Positions 22,685-32,523 of a DNA stretch of 64,000 bases are shown here, in pieces. Position 1 is the first letter of the stretch; every line of letters starts with the position of its first letter. The position numbers were made by a program, and so were the translations under genes. The DNA lies in the NCBI GenBank assembly GCA_047967505.1, contig CM106541.1. One strand, written 5' to 3'. The DNA comes from Dipteris shenzhenensis. Its lineage: Eukaryota; Polypodiophyta; Polypodiopsida; Gleicheniales. The notes under the pieces are model-generated. The model worked only from the letters and a program-made list of their open reading frames with translations. It ran no database searches and was not told where the DNA came from.

Positions 22685-22795
22685 ATAGTGTCGCTATATA
22701 GTGACATTGGTCAGTCGCTATATAGCAATGCTTATATTTAAAAGCGTCGCTATATAGTGACGAAACAGAGCAAAACATCGCTATATAGCGACATT
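22685..22795. repeat. Subterminal palindrome cluster TCGCTATATAGCGA, right of purine tract
   Basis: Four copies of the same palindromic word as at 20.5 kb, ending about 107 bp before the transposase start codon. Its place directly ahead of the gene suggests the binding sites also cover the promoter, or that the purine tract expanded inside an originally continuous subterminal array. Confidence 0.75.
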
Positions 22796-22901
22796 TCAAG
22801 GCACTTATTGTTAAAAGCTAAAAAAGAAGCTCATAGGTGGCTATTTTATTACTGTTAACAGATTTCCTTGCAACTTATGTTGTGATTTTAGAAGTGTGTA
22901 G

Positions 22902-24270
22902 ATGGAAGGGACGAGAGAAAGCTTGTTAGATGATGCGCCAATGCCTGGGAGCACAAAGTGGCTTACGGAGAGGTTGTATTGTCATTGCACTCATTGCAAG
23001 TGAGAAGTACGACATCAACATCATATTATCATGTGCCACTTGTGGATGTATGGGGAGGAGCCGGAACTAGTACCCACTATTGGTGTTGCACATGTTGATG
23101 GATTATCGGTAAGTCAAAGCTATTTGAGTTTGTGATTAATATTGGATACCATTATGATACAAAATATTGAGACAAGATCTTATATTTACACGAAATCTTA
23201 AAACAGGATGAGGAGGCTGACGAGGGTACGCATATACCTTCACACGTCAAGGAAGACTATAGCCTCCCGGATGATGACGAGGGTATGGTCGACGTGATGG
23301 ATTCTAATTTTTAGGGGCATTACATCCCATGTACATGTGATGTCAGAGTCTGAGGTCAAAATGCGAGAGTTGCAATGAGGTTGCAATCAACGCAGTTGTA
23401 TGAAGGTGCTAGGATGTCTAAACTACGTGCTTGTCTCTCAATCTTGAATCTGCAAGCAAAGTATGGGTGGTCGAATACAAGTGTCTCGGCCTTAATGAGG
23501 TTAGCTCCTGCATTAATTTGACTCATTATTTGGATATTGTTTGTTTTGAGAATCATCATGTATGTTTGAGAATCATCGAAGCCTTTGTATTCTCACTTTT
23601 TCTCTCTTTTATCCCCACTTTTTCTCTTTTCACTTTCTCTCTTTTTTTCTCTTAATTCCTCTCTTTTTCTTTCTTATCTCCTCTCTTTTCTCCTTTTTCT
23701 CTTCTCTTTTTCTCTCTTATCTCCTCTCTTATCTCTTTTTTCTCCTCTCTTTTCGTCTCTTATCTCCTCTATATCGAATCATCATTATTCGAAGCCTATG
23801 TATGTTTGAATTGTGATAGGTTGCTCCAGAAGATGTTGCCTACACCAAATACCATGGCTGCATTAAGAGATGAAGCGAAGAAGATGCCAACAACGATGGG
23901 TATGGATTATGATACCATCCATGCTTGCTGTAATGATTGTATTCTCTTTCGTCATGAGCATGGAGATTTGGCTAGTTGTCCAAAATGTGGGGAACAATGA
24001 TATAGAGATGACTTGCAGGGTGTGTAGATATCGGTAAAGGTATTGAGACACTTTCCCATCATTGCAAGAATACAACACATGTTCCAATGCAAATCCATAG
24101 CAGAGTTGATGACATGGCATGCATCTCATCAGTCCACTGATGACACATTGAGGATTCCTGCAGATTGTGCAGCTTGGAAGCATATAGACACCGGACTTTG
24201 CGAGGGAGCCATGCAACTTACATCTTCGGCTCGCCATGGACGGCGTGAATCCTCTTATTCTTTTTATTCC
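22902..24270 (+). pseudogene. CACTA TNP2-type transposase pseudogene, three exons visible
   Basis: Exon 1 (22,902-23,108) reads MEGTRESLLDDAPMPGSTKW, then CHCTHCK with an in-frame TGA and LWMYGEEPEL, matching the transposase-associated zinc-binding region that precedes TNP2. Intron 1 is 23,109-23,206 (GTAAGT...CAG). Exon 2 contains YEGARMSKLRACLSILNLQA and YGWSNTSVSALMR. Intron 2 is 23,500-23,819 (GTTAGC...TAG) and holds a TTTCTCTC expansion. Exon 3 gives LPTPNTMAALRDEAKKMPTT, IHACCNDCILFRHEHGDLAS, CPKCGEQ, VLRHFPIIARIQHMF and LRIPADCAAWKHIDT, the Transposase_21 core. It stops before the catalytic C-terminal part. Several stops (after CTHCK, after DSNF, after QGV) make it inactive. Confidence 0.88.
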
Positions 24271-24289
24271 CCATGTAAGAAGCAAAAAT

Positions 24290-25744
24290 AACCAATAAGC
24301 TTGCCACCACAAGAGAGAGAGAGGTGGGGATTTGAAGCCCAGTTGTCACCAAAGTGTTGGAGGCAATATGGGGCTACCCCCAAAAAAAGGATGGAGATGA
24401 AACTCTAAGAGAAAAGCAAGAACATAGCAAGCTGCAAAAGTGAAAGTTCTACCTGTCACATTACTATTCTATCTAACTTTGTGCCTAACCTTGGGTGCAA
24501 CTATGGGGCTAAATCAACCGTCCACATTGTATACATGGGTTGCTTTATGATAGGTTCCAAGGAAGTCACAAGAAGAATTCTTGTTTCCACTAGTTGAAGT
24601 TTGAATCAATAGTACATGCTTGGAGTGGTAGGAAAAGTTGAAAGTTTTCCTTGCTACCTTGGATGAGGTAGCTATGGACATGGGTCTTATGATAGGTTCC
24701 AAGGAAGACACAAGGAGAATGTTAGTTTCCTGCTAGTTTTCACTAGATGAAGTATGAAACAATGGTGTAAGCTCTCAACCAAGGGAGTGATAGGAAAAAG
24801 TTAGAGGTTTTCCTTACTATCTTGGATTAGGTAGCTATGTATTGGCATGCATGCCATAACATTGGTGATTTTATCTTTTGAAAAAAACCTTCTTTAGATT
24901 TTTTCCCCTACTGACACTGGTGTTATGTTGATAAAGTTGGAACTCATGGGTGCTCAACTAGTTATGGGAAAGTTAAGGGAACAAACAATAAAATAATGCT
25001 AAGAGATTAAAGGGTTGAAAGGGATAGTGTGGTAGCATATGTCTCTAGAAACATCAAGTATTGGACTTGTCACGTTGGTCCTTCAGAGGTTTTCCGATGG
25101 TAAGCACTCCTAAAAGAATGGTGGGGCTAGGGTTTGTGTTCATTCATATAAATTGGTTGTTATAGTACCAAAGAAGAGAAAAGACCTAAAGCTCATTTTT
25201 GTAGATCAATTATGAATTCAAAGCGATATAAGGTCAATATGGCGGAACTAGAGATTTTGGAGTCAGAAGGTGAGGATCAAGACTATAGGGTAGAAGCACA
25301 TTTTCCTAATGTGACAAAAAGGGCTAATGACTCCGTTAGGGTGTATATTTCAAAGGTTTAAATCATTTATCTATAGGGGATCTTTGTCATTGTTACAAAT
25401 CCAATAGGTATAGTGGATTATAAGGGAATTTGCATGTGGACAAGCCTTCCACTTCAAAGTGCTACTATAGAGTTTGCTAAAGACTTTTTCCCTCACAGCT
25501 TCTTGCTATCATAAAAAGGGCTCATTAGCATCAAAAGGATAGCAAGGTTGTGGTGAGGCCACTATATTGCAAAAGGACTAGTGATGTTATGGCTATTAAG
25601 GTTGAACCCACCAAGGATAGGGGAAGGAAGGAAGTGGAACATAGAGTTAATGCTTATCCTCCATTCTTCCTAGAGCATAATATATAAGAAATTTACTTAA
25701 TTTGAATAAATTTCTTATTTTCAAGGACATGATGCACAATAATT
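24290..25744. repeat. Mostly noncoding; two-unit 145-bp repeat at 24,537-24,838
   Basis: TTATGATAGGTTCCAAGGAA opens two diverged units (about 24,537 and 24,683); each ends near 'aggtagctatg-a' after 'ttttccttrctaycttgga'. The rest (24,840-25,740) has no recognised gene but probably belongs to the gypsy element whose RT follows. Confidence 0.55.
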
Positions 25745-26815
25745 TTGAGCAAGTTTATTGTAAACCTACATCAATGCAAGAAGCTCACTTGGGGACCAAA
25801 AAAAGAACCACAACTAGTGAGCTTAGGTGCACAATTGAGTGCATGGGATATAATGGATGAATATATAGTGTTGCTTATGGAGTTTAAGGATGTGCTGGCA
25901 TGGTTATATAAGTATCTAATGGGTATTCCCACATATTTATACCAACATACAACTCATTTAGAAGGTATTGTTAGTATGTTAAAGGCCATATAGATTGAAT
26001 CCTAACTAGTTGTTGGTCAAAGAAGATATTGATAAATTATTCCCATTGGTTTTGTTTATCTTGATTACTTGCTATTGGTCATAAAGAAAAGATTGAGAAA
26101 CTGTTAGCAATTGGTTTTGTCTATCCAATCCAATATAGCGAATGGGTGTTGCCTATACTTACTATACCAAAGAAGAGAGGTGATCGTGGAGTCTATGTTG
26201 ACTACTTTAAGCTTTATGTTACTGCCAAGAATGATATATTCCATTATGATTCATGGATAAGATGTTGGATCATGTACTTGAGAAAGAGTTACACTCTTTT
26301 ATGGATGGGTTTAGTGGACATGGTCCAAATACTTTAAGATTTATGAGGGCTTTATGTTACTGCCAAGAATGATATGTTCTATTACCATTCATGGATAAGG
26401 CATTGGATCATGTAGTCAGGAAAGAGTTACACTCTTTTATGCATGGGTTTAGTGGACATGAATAGGTCCAAATACATTTGAAAAACCATCCAAAGAGTAC
26501 ATTTGGCATGGAATGGGAAACCTATGATTGTAAGGATGAGGAATGGGTTGCCTATGTTCCAATGGGGCGTTATTGCAGTATTTCAAGATTATATGAGGGA
26601 CTTTATGGAGGTGTTGTGAAATGATTTTCATGTCCATATTACCAAGCAGATTCATTTAAAATATCTAAGAAAATGCTTGGAATGATATCATGATATCTAT
26701 ATTACTTTGAATCCTAATAAGTGTGTCTTCAAAGTGCCTTATAGCTTGCTATGAGGATATATGATATCGAGGAAGGTTTAACCATAGATGTCCAAGAAAG
26801 CTGAACAAGATTTTG
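25745..26815 (+). pseudogene. pol: Ty3/gypsy reverse transcriptase fragment
   Basis: The order of conserved gypsy RT segments is visible across frames: LLMEFKDVLAWLYKYLMGIP (25,870), LLAIGFVYPIQYSEWVLPIL (26,105), PKKRGDRGVYVDYFKL (26,168), LEKELHSFMDGFSGH near 26,280 (a second, duplicated version near 26,430), then GMEWETYDCKDEEW, YLRKCLEWYHDIYITLNPNK (26,663) and a final YMISRKV. The YVDD box region is degraded. Two overlapping versions of the 'AKNDIFHYDSWI' segment (26,224 and 26,360) show a local duplication of about 135 bp. It is cut at about 26,820-26,859 by the inverted LTR pair. Confidence 0.8.
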
Positions 26816-26859
26816 TTGGACCCTAGTAATCCAACCAACTCAAGTCAGATCTAAGTACT

Positions 26860-27085
26860 GACAAAATATGAAGAGGGGAGATGACAAGAGTGGAGATGAG
26901 GAGAGAGGGCACAACTAGAGAGCACCAAATGACTAATTGTACATTAGATTTAGTTGAAAATGTAGAATATATACAAACCCATTTAAGGCTAGAGTTAGGG
27001 AAACTAACCCTTTCCTTTATAGCACTATATATGTGTTAGTGCTATGCACACATAATCACATGATGTTGAGTGTGGTCTCTCAACA
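26860..27085 (-). mobile_element. LTR, minus orientation (left partner of a head-to-head pair)
   Basis: Read on the minus strand it begins TGTTGAGAGACCACACTCAA and ends TTCATATTTTGTCA, so it has TG...CA ends and 226 bp. Its 3' end (26,860) is not followed by a primer-binding site, so it behaves as a solo or 3' LTR. It matches the LTR at 27,092-27,380 in inverse orientation. Confidence 0.8.
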
Positions 27086-27091
27086 CCTTCT

Positions 27092-27380
27092 TATTGAGAG
27101 TTCATGCTCAACATCATGTGATCATGTCTGCATAGCACCATCACGTGATCATATGTGCATAGCACTAACCTTATAGAGTGCTATAAAGGAAAGGGTTAGA
27201 TCCCCTAACCCTAACCCTAAAGGAAAGGGTTAGATCCCTTAACCCTAATCCTAAATGGGTTTGTATATATTCTATTTTTTCAACTAAATCTAGTGTACAG
27301 TTAGTCATTTGTGGTGTGCTCTCTTGCTGTGCCCTCTCTCCTCATATCCAATCTTCTCCTCTCCCCTCCATATTTTGTCA
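27092..27380 (+). mobile_element. 5' LTR, plus orientation, head-to-head with its neighbour
   Basis: It begins TATTGAGAG (TGTTGAGAG mutated) and ends CATATTTTGTCA directly before an initiator-Met primer-binding site. It is longer than its partner (289 bp) because of internal duplications around GGAAAGGGTTAGATCCC and TGCATAGCAC. CCCTAACCCTAACCCTAA inside it is three telomere-like units but belongs to the LTR. Confidence 0.8.
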
Positions 27381-27393
27381 TGGTATCAGAGTG
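27381..27393 (+). other. Primer-binding site, tRNA-iMet type
   Basis: TGGTATCAGAGTG follows the LTR end with no spacer and matches the plant initiator-Met tRNA complement (TGGTATCAGAGC) at the first 11 positions, then diverges. It marks the start of a copia-type internal region reading to the right. Confidence 0.85.
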
Positions 27394-28042
27394 CCCTTGC
27401 CTTCTGCTGAGGCATTGCAATCTATATGCGAGAGTGAGATAGAGATCGAAAGATCGAGAGAGATTGAGAGTTCTTTCACTTCCGATGAGTGATAGAATTT
27501 TTGTCCATTTGAGAAATTTCCATCCAATTCATTTGAGAATTCCATTCATTGTATTTCTTTCGTGAGAGATCTCTGTGAGACTTTGAGTGAGAGAGAGGGA
27601 GAGATGTCTATGCTTGGACTAGTTGCAGGTCCTTGAGCAATTAGTTGTAGATAGGCCTCCATCAAAGCTGCAGTGACCTCCAATGAGCCACCTACGACAA
27701 GCAAAGTAGCAATGAGCCGCCTACTACAAGCAAAGCAGCGATGAGTTCACGATAATAGCAAAGGCATGCCTTCAAGAAGTGGCTCTCCATCCGCTTGAAT
27801 AGCAACGCACCAATAGGCTGCTCTCTAAAGTTTGCTACAGCCAGGCTTGCATGACAGTCAACCCACAACTCTAGTTCCATGCAGAGCAGCCCTTCCATAG
27901 CAACGATAGCACAAGCTGCTATGCTCCTAGCACCACCTCACCTCTATAGCACCAAATGACCCGTAGCTCCAATCAATGGCTGGACACAAGCCTCCAATGC
28001 TAGCACCATCAACGGCCAAGCAACAACCAAAGTCTTCAGCTC
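27394..28042. other. Retrotransposon leader, no gag recognised
   Basis: Purine-rich leader ('gagagtgagatagagatcg') then 'caatgagcc.cctac.acaagcaaag' repeated twice near 27,683 and 27,712. No gag follows on the plus strand; instead a reversed host-gene fragment begins at about 28,043. Confidence 0.5.
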
Positions 28043-28477
28043 CAAAGTGGCTACAACTCAGCATCTGCAGCCAACAAAGTAGATTGCAGCCACGAGGAGC
28101 CCACCTTCTTTTCCACACAGAGAAAATGGCAATCAGCTTCAATGGTTTCTCCAGTAGAGGTAGTGCACACCTTCGACGAAGCTGAGGAGCTATCAAGATT
28201 CACTTTTTGGTTTAGATGAACGTCTACTTTTTTGGAGATTCTACCATTCCTGCTACATGTTTAGCCTTTTTCAAGTAATCAGAATGAAGGAGAGGGAGCG
28301 CTCTGCAAAATCGGGCTGCACAGTACATCTGAGTGAGCCGTATGGGATCTCCAAATGATCTTTCAGATCGATAAGGAAAATATCGAGGTGATTTTGGAGA
28401 AGAGAGGCCATGAAAGAACCAACGATACCACCACCAACGATCACCACATGCTTGCGCTCTGATGCTTCTTGCATCAT
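28043..28477 (-). pseudogene. FSP1/AIFM2-like FAD oxidoreductase fragment (captured host gene)
   Basis: From an ATG at 28,477 (minus) the frame reads MMQEASERKHVVIVGGGIVG, with the GxGxxG dinucleotide-binding loop, then DIFLIDLKDHLEIPYGSLRC and VQPDFAERSL, matching plant FAD/NAD(P)-binding oxidoreductases related to AIFM2/FSP1 (CoQ reductases). A frameshift then moves to HSDYLKKAKHVAGMVES. After about 40 bp a later part of the same family follows, TSTGETIEADCHFLC and KKVGSSWL (28,185 down to 28,060). Roughly 170 residues that should lie between are missing. 5'UTR-like CATT repeats precede the ATG. It lies inside retroelement sequence in reverse orientation, which suggests gene capture followed by decay. 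Confidence 0.7.
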
Positions 28478-28624
28478 CTCTCTGAATGAATGAATGAATG
28501 ATGCTTTGCTTGCCTTTTTGTCGATTTTCGTCAACCAACAATCGAAGAAGACGACAGAATTTGTCAGCAGCTCCGAGATTCTGTCAGGACACATCATTGT
28601 TCCATCTAGCCATGTCATCTGACC

Positions 28625-28800
28625 ACATCACATTGCCACATCAGTAGCCACATCATCAGGGACATGTCACTTGCCATGTCATCACTGACATGTCAAATGC
28701 CATGTCATCATTACCACATCATCTGCTGACATCATCATTTGTGCCACCTCAACTGTCCAATTAGCAGTAACCCCTGCAAGCACAGTTACCTCTTCACAGT
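28625..28800 (+). repeat. CCACATCATC / CATGTCATC minisatellite-like stretch
   Basis: About twelve variants of (C)CACATCA and CATGTCA words in 170 bp. A similar wording on the opposite strand occurs at 41,840-42,200 beside the inverted family A copy, so this may be part of the family A LTR. Confidence 0.5.
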
Positions 28801-28802
28801 CA

Positions 28803-29358
28803 CTGCATGTGACCACTCCTCATTAGTTCAGTGAGCACACTTTAGAGAGTATAGAGGCATTGCAGATTGTTTTAGTGGGCAGATAGCACTTGATTTCACA
28901 CACACATGCCACCATTGTAAAGCCTATTCGGCTATCTCATGGCATCGTGCACATCATTTCAGCCTTGTAAAGCCTCTTGGCAATTCCCGGCATCATTACC
29001 ACAAGCCTTGTAATACAGATCACAGATTTTATATATTGCAGTTCTATCTTCACCGACGGTTCAGAGATTTCACTTGGCATAGTCAATGTATTTGTAGTTG
29101 ATTCATACAGAGATTTTCATGACACTTTTGAATACATTTCTTGCACCATGTCTATGACTAGCAACCTTAATCTGGAGGCATCTGCTAAGTTATACAACTC
29201 CAATTATGGTACACGGAAACACCGAATGGAGACCAGGACAAATGGGAGTATGTCAATGGGTCTACACCTAGACGATTGGACAATCCAGCCACAAGTAGCT
29301 TTACTCCATCTGTTGTCACAACACCAGCAACAGGATCTACAACAACATCTATAGCTAC
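28803..29358 (+). pseudogene. gag: Ty1/copia family A fragment, copy 2 (leader and gag start)
   Basis: The leader matches window positions about 370-690, and gag starts at 29,148 (MSMTSNLNLEASAKLYNSNY) followed by TRKHRMET and, after a deletion of about 20 bp, TNGSMSMGLHLDDWT in a shifted frame. It ends where a gypsy LTR begins at 29,359. The reading frame is not functional. Confidence 0.8.
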
Positions 29359-30068
29359 TCAAAGTACTAGCTAGGTGGCTTTACAAGAATGATCATCTCT
29401 CATCAAGGAATAGGCCCCTCCTTTTATAGCCAAGAGAGAGGGTCTCTCCCAATAAATGCATCCTCCCACATGCATGGTGTGTGTGGAAGAGTCTCCCATG
29501 TGGGCTAGGTGGTTACGCACTCTCAATTGTGTGCGATAATGCTTGGCCACATTTTTCCACATATATCAACTCCCATATCCCAAGTCTATGATACTCCCTT
29601 GGTCTCTTCCCAATTTTATAATACGTTCAAAAATCTAGGAGGACAAGTGGAGGGTTGGCACAAGGAATCTTGCCACCTCATCCTACTTTCCCCATTATTT
29701 AACTTGCACTCTTGGACCTTCTATACCTCCCCCACATGGGCCTATCCTATATGGAGGGAATAACCCAATATAATATCCATCTCCACCTATTTTATATTAC
29801 TTCTCCCATGGACTTTGGGCCATATCTCACTAAATGCAGCCTAGGTGGAGGGGTGGCACATGGAGGATCCATGCCACCTTACATTTTATAATATTACTAC
29901 CATGGATCACACCTTATGGGTCCTCTTATGTGGAAGGGTGGCACATGGTCATGCCCTGCCACCTCAACCCTAGGCCCTATGCACACCATATTTTATTATA
30001 CTAGTGCCACACATACAAGCACACACACATATTTATGCCTTTTTCATTGGTCAAATTTATCCATAACA
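29359..30068 (-). repeat. Family G 3' LTR, truncated
   Basis: Aligns over its whole length to 32,798-33,504 and 60,168-60,886. It lacks the first 265 bp (plus-strand order) seen in the other copies, starting at TCAAAGTACTAGCTAGG. The plus-strand frames through it are antisense by-products. Confidence 0.9.
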
Positions 30069-30340
30069 GTTCCCCCACAGGCAGGGAATGCACATCATTT
30101 CATGCTTGGGAAAAAAAACACAACAAGGAAAAGCTTGAGATCCCTTTTGTTGAACATCTTCCTCTCATGTGGTTTCTAGAAATGACCTTGGACCTCAATA
30201 GATCCAAGAGTTTGTGTTCCTTTACCGTTATACTTTCCTCGATCAAAAACAATCTGTGGTGTCACTGGCATCTCCTCACGCCCTGGATCAAATACAAACC
30301 CGGTTACTACTCAAAAGGGCCACAAAACCCAGTTGTTGCA
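30069..30340 (-). pseudogene. Family G pol C-terminal scrap and polypurine tract
   Basis: The plus sequence GTTCCCCCACAGGCAGGG next to the LTR is the complement of a G-rich polypurine tract. The minus strand reads KRDLKLFLV and related words, comparable with YGKKVINKHYLKPFF at the end of pol in the complete copy (53.4 kb). The frame is broken. Confidence 0.55.
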
Positions 30341-30775
30341 TCAAAGCACATAGGAGTGGGTCACTCCCCTCAGTTTGGGATGGAAGGACCTCCAAAACAT
30401 ACCCCCCCCATATGGAGGGAAATCTATCATTTGATAGAAAACACCATCCCACATTGACTCTTGCAAGAATAGTTCGGAGCTCCTTTCCAAATCAATCATG
30501 GGATCATACCTTGTGAAATCATCAAGAGATACCATCAAGACCTTTTCAACATGCATCACATCCATCAACTTCTTGGCCTCAACTTCATCCTTACTGCTCA
30601 ACATTTCATCTAACACCATGACTTTCTCATCAATAAGCTCAGCCCATAGTTGGTTGCATTGTTCTTCAATATCCATCAAAGCATCTTTTGAGCACATTTC
30701 AAACATCTCTACCATGCTATCACCACATATAATCACATCAGGTTCCAAGAGATTCACAAGCCAAGAAATCAGCAA
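30341..30775 (-). CDS. Unidentified frame downstream of ORF1 in G1
   Basis: A 144-codon minus-strand frame rich in Asp, Glu and Met (MEMCSKDALMDIEE-like and KKLMDVMHVEKVLMVSLDD). It overlaps the end of the RNase H domain in another frame and starts at a TTG, not an ATG. No domain recognised; the matching part of the complete copy is not open. It may be deletion-junction sequence read by chance. Confidence 0.25.
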   Translation of the reverse strand: MLISWLVNLLEPDVIICGDSMVEMFEMCSKDALMDIEEQCNQLWAELIDEKVMVLDEMLSSKDEVEAKKLMDVMHVEKVLMVSLDDFTRYDPMIDLERSSELFLQESMWDGVFYQMIDFPPYGGGMFWRSFHPKLRGVTHSYVL

Positions 30776-31782
30776 CTATATTTTGAGCTTGAGGGATATG
30801 CTAAATTTTTACCTCTTCAAATTGTTGGCATAGTTTCAATGCTTGTTGATGTCATGGAACCAAGCCTTTACTCCGCACCTTCCACCTTCCACTAACTTGT
30901 TCACACACTAGTTGAGAATCTCCTTGCACCTCAGGTTGCTTGATGCGATGTTCTTTTGCCTTTTGTAGCCCAAAAATGAGTGCCGAGTACTCAACTTGGT
31001 TGCATGTACTTGCAGGTGCAGACTTGCTATAACAATACTCCTCACCACCCAGTGAAGTGAGCTTCACACCCATGCCAGCAACCTTGGTCGAAGGCTTGTA
31101 AGCTCCATCAAATGGAAGGATCCAAGATGTCATCACACCAAGAATAAAATCTGGATATCCCAAGTTTCTCAATAGTCCAAGATAGGTAGAAGGAGAGGGT
31201 GGGGAGAATTCAATACTTGAGCCAAATGTTCAGCACTAAATAAACTGGCAATCCTTTGTTGATAGTTTATCTTTAGACCAAAAAGAATTACAACTTGAAG
31301 CTCAAAATGAGGCACAAAGGGTTGATTAGGTACAAATGGATTCCTTGGTCGAAACATTACCAACCATAGCCAAGGCCTAGAAACCTTTGTAGTGACATTG
31401 AGAATAAACCATTCAAGACGAGCTTATCCACAGGAATTAATAAGTAGATGCGCCAAATCTCCCTAAGCTTGGGGAGCATCCCACCCTTCAAGAAGGACAC
31501 CCTTTTAATTTCCTCCGAAGCAGTACGTAGCTCGATCACCATACAATGAGTAGAATTGAAATCAAAGTTCTCCCAGCATATCAGTAGTTCTTCACCTTGA
31601 ATCATCCATGGTGTATCATCCCACCCATCATATCCTTGAGCAATGCACTGTACAATCAGTTGTTGCAGATCGACATAAAGATCAAGAAAGAGATCTTGCC
31701 CATTGGTAGTCGTAAGGCACAGAGGACCAGGCACCAAATCCTTGAACTCGTTGAGAAGTGACATAATATCCGCCCTCTTCAT
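30765..31782 (-). pseudogene. Family G ORF1: unknown N-terminal region plus archaeal-type RNase H (G1)
   Basis: ATG at 31,782. The N-terminal part (MKRADIMSLLNEFKDLVPGP, then WMIQGEELLICWENFDFN) is unknown. After two frameshifts an RVT_3-type RNase H follows: FDGAYKPSTK (Asp codon 31,107-31,109), NQVEYSALIFGLQKA (Glu 30,990-30,992), QGDSQLVCEQVSGRWKV (Asp 30,918-30,920) and HIPQAQNIVADFLA (Asp 30,768-30,770). These four fit the RNase H acidic set. A TGA (30,852-30,854) follows SKGLVP; the second copy has TAA at the same codon. The domain would degrade the RNA of RNA:DNA hybrids. It lies between the primer-binding site and where gag should be. Confidence 0.75.
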
Positions 31783-31976
31783 GTGGTGTGCATCCGTGAA
31801 GTGAACTTGAAAAAGTTCAAAATCTACAATCTAGTAGGAGATATGAGTAGAGCACGTGAAGTGAAGTACTTTTGCTTTTTATAGCATGTGAAAACTCCCT
31901 ACAGTTAGAGAGTTATAGTTTCTGAAATTTCAATATATAAGCAAGAATCATTACATTTTCATCACTTCTTATCTAC

Positions 31977-32031
31977 TGGCCCAATGATAAGTCTCCCTTT
32001 TGTGAAGGGGGAGGTGTTGGATTCAAATCCC
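31977..32031 (+). other. tRNA-like pol III promoter words in family G leader (G1)
   Basis: TGGCCCAATGATAAG resembles a tRNA A box, and GGATTCAAATCCC 28 bp later resembles a B box. Between them is a hairpin CTCCCTTTTGTGAAGGGGGAG. The full cloverleaf does not close, so this is not a working tRNA gene. The same segment is at 59,399-59,453 in the other copy, antisense to the element. A purine-rich (GA) tail follows in both. Confidence 0.45.
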
Positions 32032-32495
32032 ACTCTTTAATAAAAAGAGAGGAGAGGAGAGGAGAAGGAGAAGAGAAAGAGAAAGAGAAGAAGAAGAAGA
32101 GAAGAGAGGGGGGGCGCGGGTTGTTACAATTTTGCAGAAACCCAGAATAACAGTCCGTGATCAGAAGACGCAGAAGCTCAGAAAAATGTCACGATCTATC
32201 TGCAATGCATGTGGGTGTACACAGTGGATGCGCGAATGCGTGCGCAAGAGCACAGATGTTGCAGTTCTGCAGCTACGATCGGTATGAGCAGAAGATTCAC
32301 CAGCCATAATACACATGGGAACCGCAAGCAGAAAGTAGGCCGACTAGAAGCACAGAAGTAGGGTAGTTTTGCACTCGTAGAGACAAGGAAGGCATGCAGT
32401 TTGGAGGTGCAAAAGAAGAGAACTGCACACGGAAGAGGCCGCAGTGCCACACCCAGCCATAGGAGTAATAGATTTTATACCATTAGCCATGGAGA

Positions 32496-32518
32496 TTTCG
32501 ATCCCAGTAGCCACACCA
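32496..32518 (-). other. Family G primer-binding site (tRNA-His-like), G1
   Basis: Plus-strand ATCCCAGTAGCCACACCA ends in CCA five bases before the LTR. It is one base from the same site in the complete copy and resembles, as I recall it, the 3' end of plant tRNA-His(GUG). On the minus strand it is TGGTGTGGCT, placed as expected for priming minus-strand synthesis. Confidence 0.7.
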
Positions 32519-32523
32519 TTTCA

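Larger units (their letters stand above)
20380..24270 (+). mobile_element. CACTA (En/Spm) transposon, decayed; right end not found
   Basis: The left end TACTACAAGGCATAGGCC at 20,380 is one base from the canonical CACTACAAG terminus and is followed by a CCGACGAAAATACCG segment typical of these ends. It interrupts a gypsy gag. Subterminal palindromes TCGCTATATAGCGA follow, then a long purine tract, a second palindrome cluster and a TNP2-type transposase pseudogene. The transposase is truncated near 24,250 and I could not find the matching right terminal repeat or the 3-bp target duplication, so the right limit is approximate. Confidence 0.75.

Noticed and set aside
27203-27220. CCCTAACCCTAACCCTAA as an interstitial telomere
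   Set aside because: Only three units, six-base not the usual plant seven-base form, and inside an LTR that duplicated internally.
31977-32031. A functional tRNA gene (possible GTG anticodon loop)
   Set aside because: A and B boxes are present but the acceptor and D stems do not pair, and the anticodon hairpin is too long. Kept only as a tRNA-like segment.
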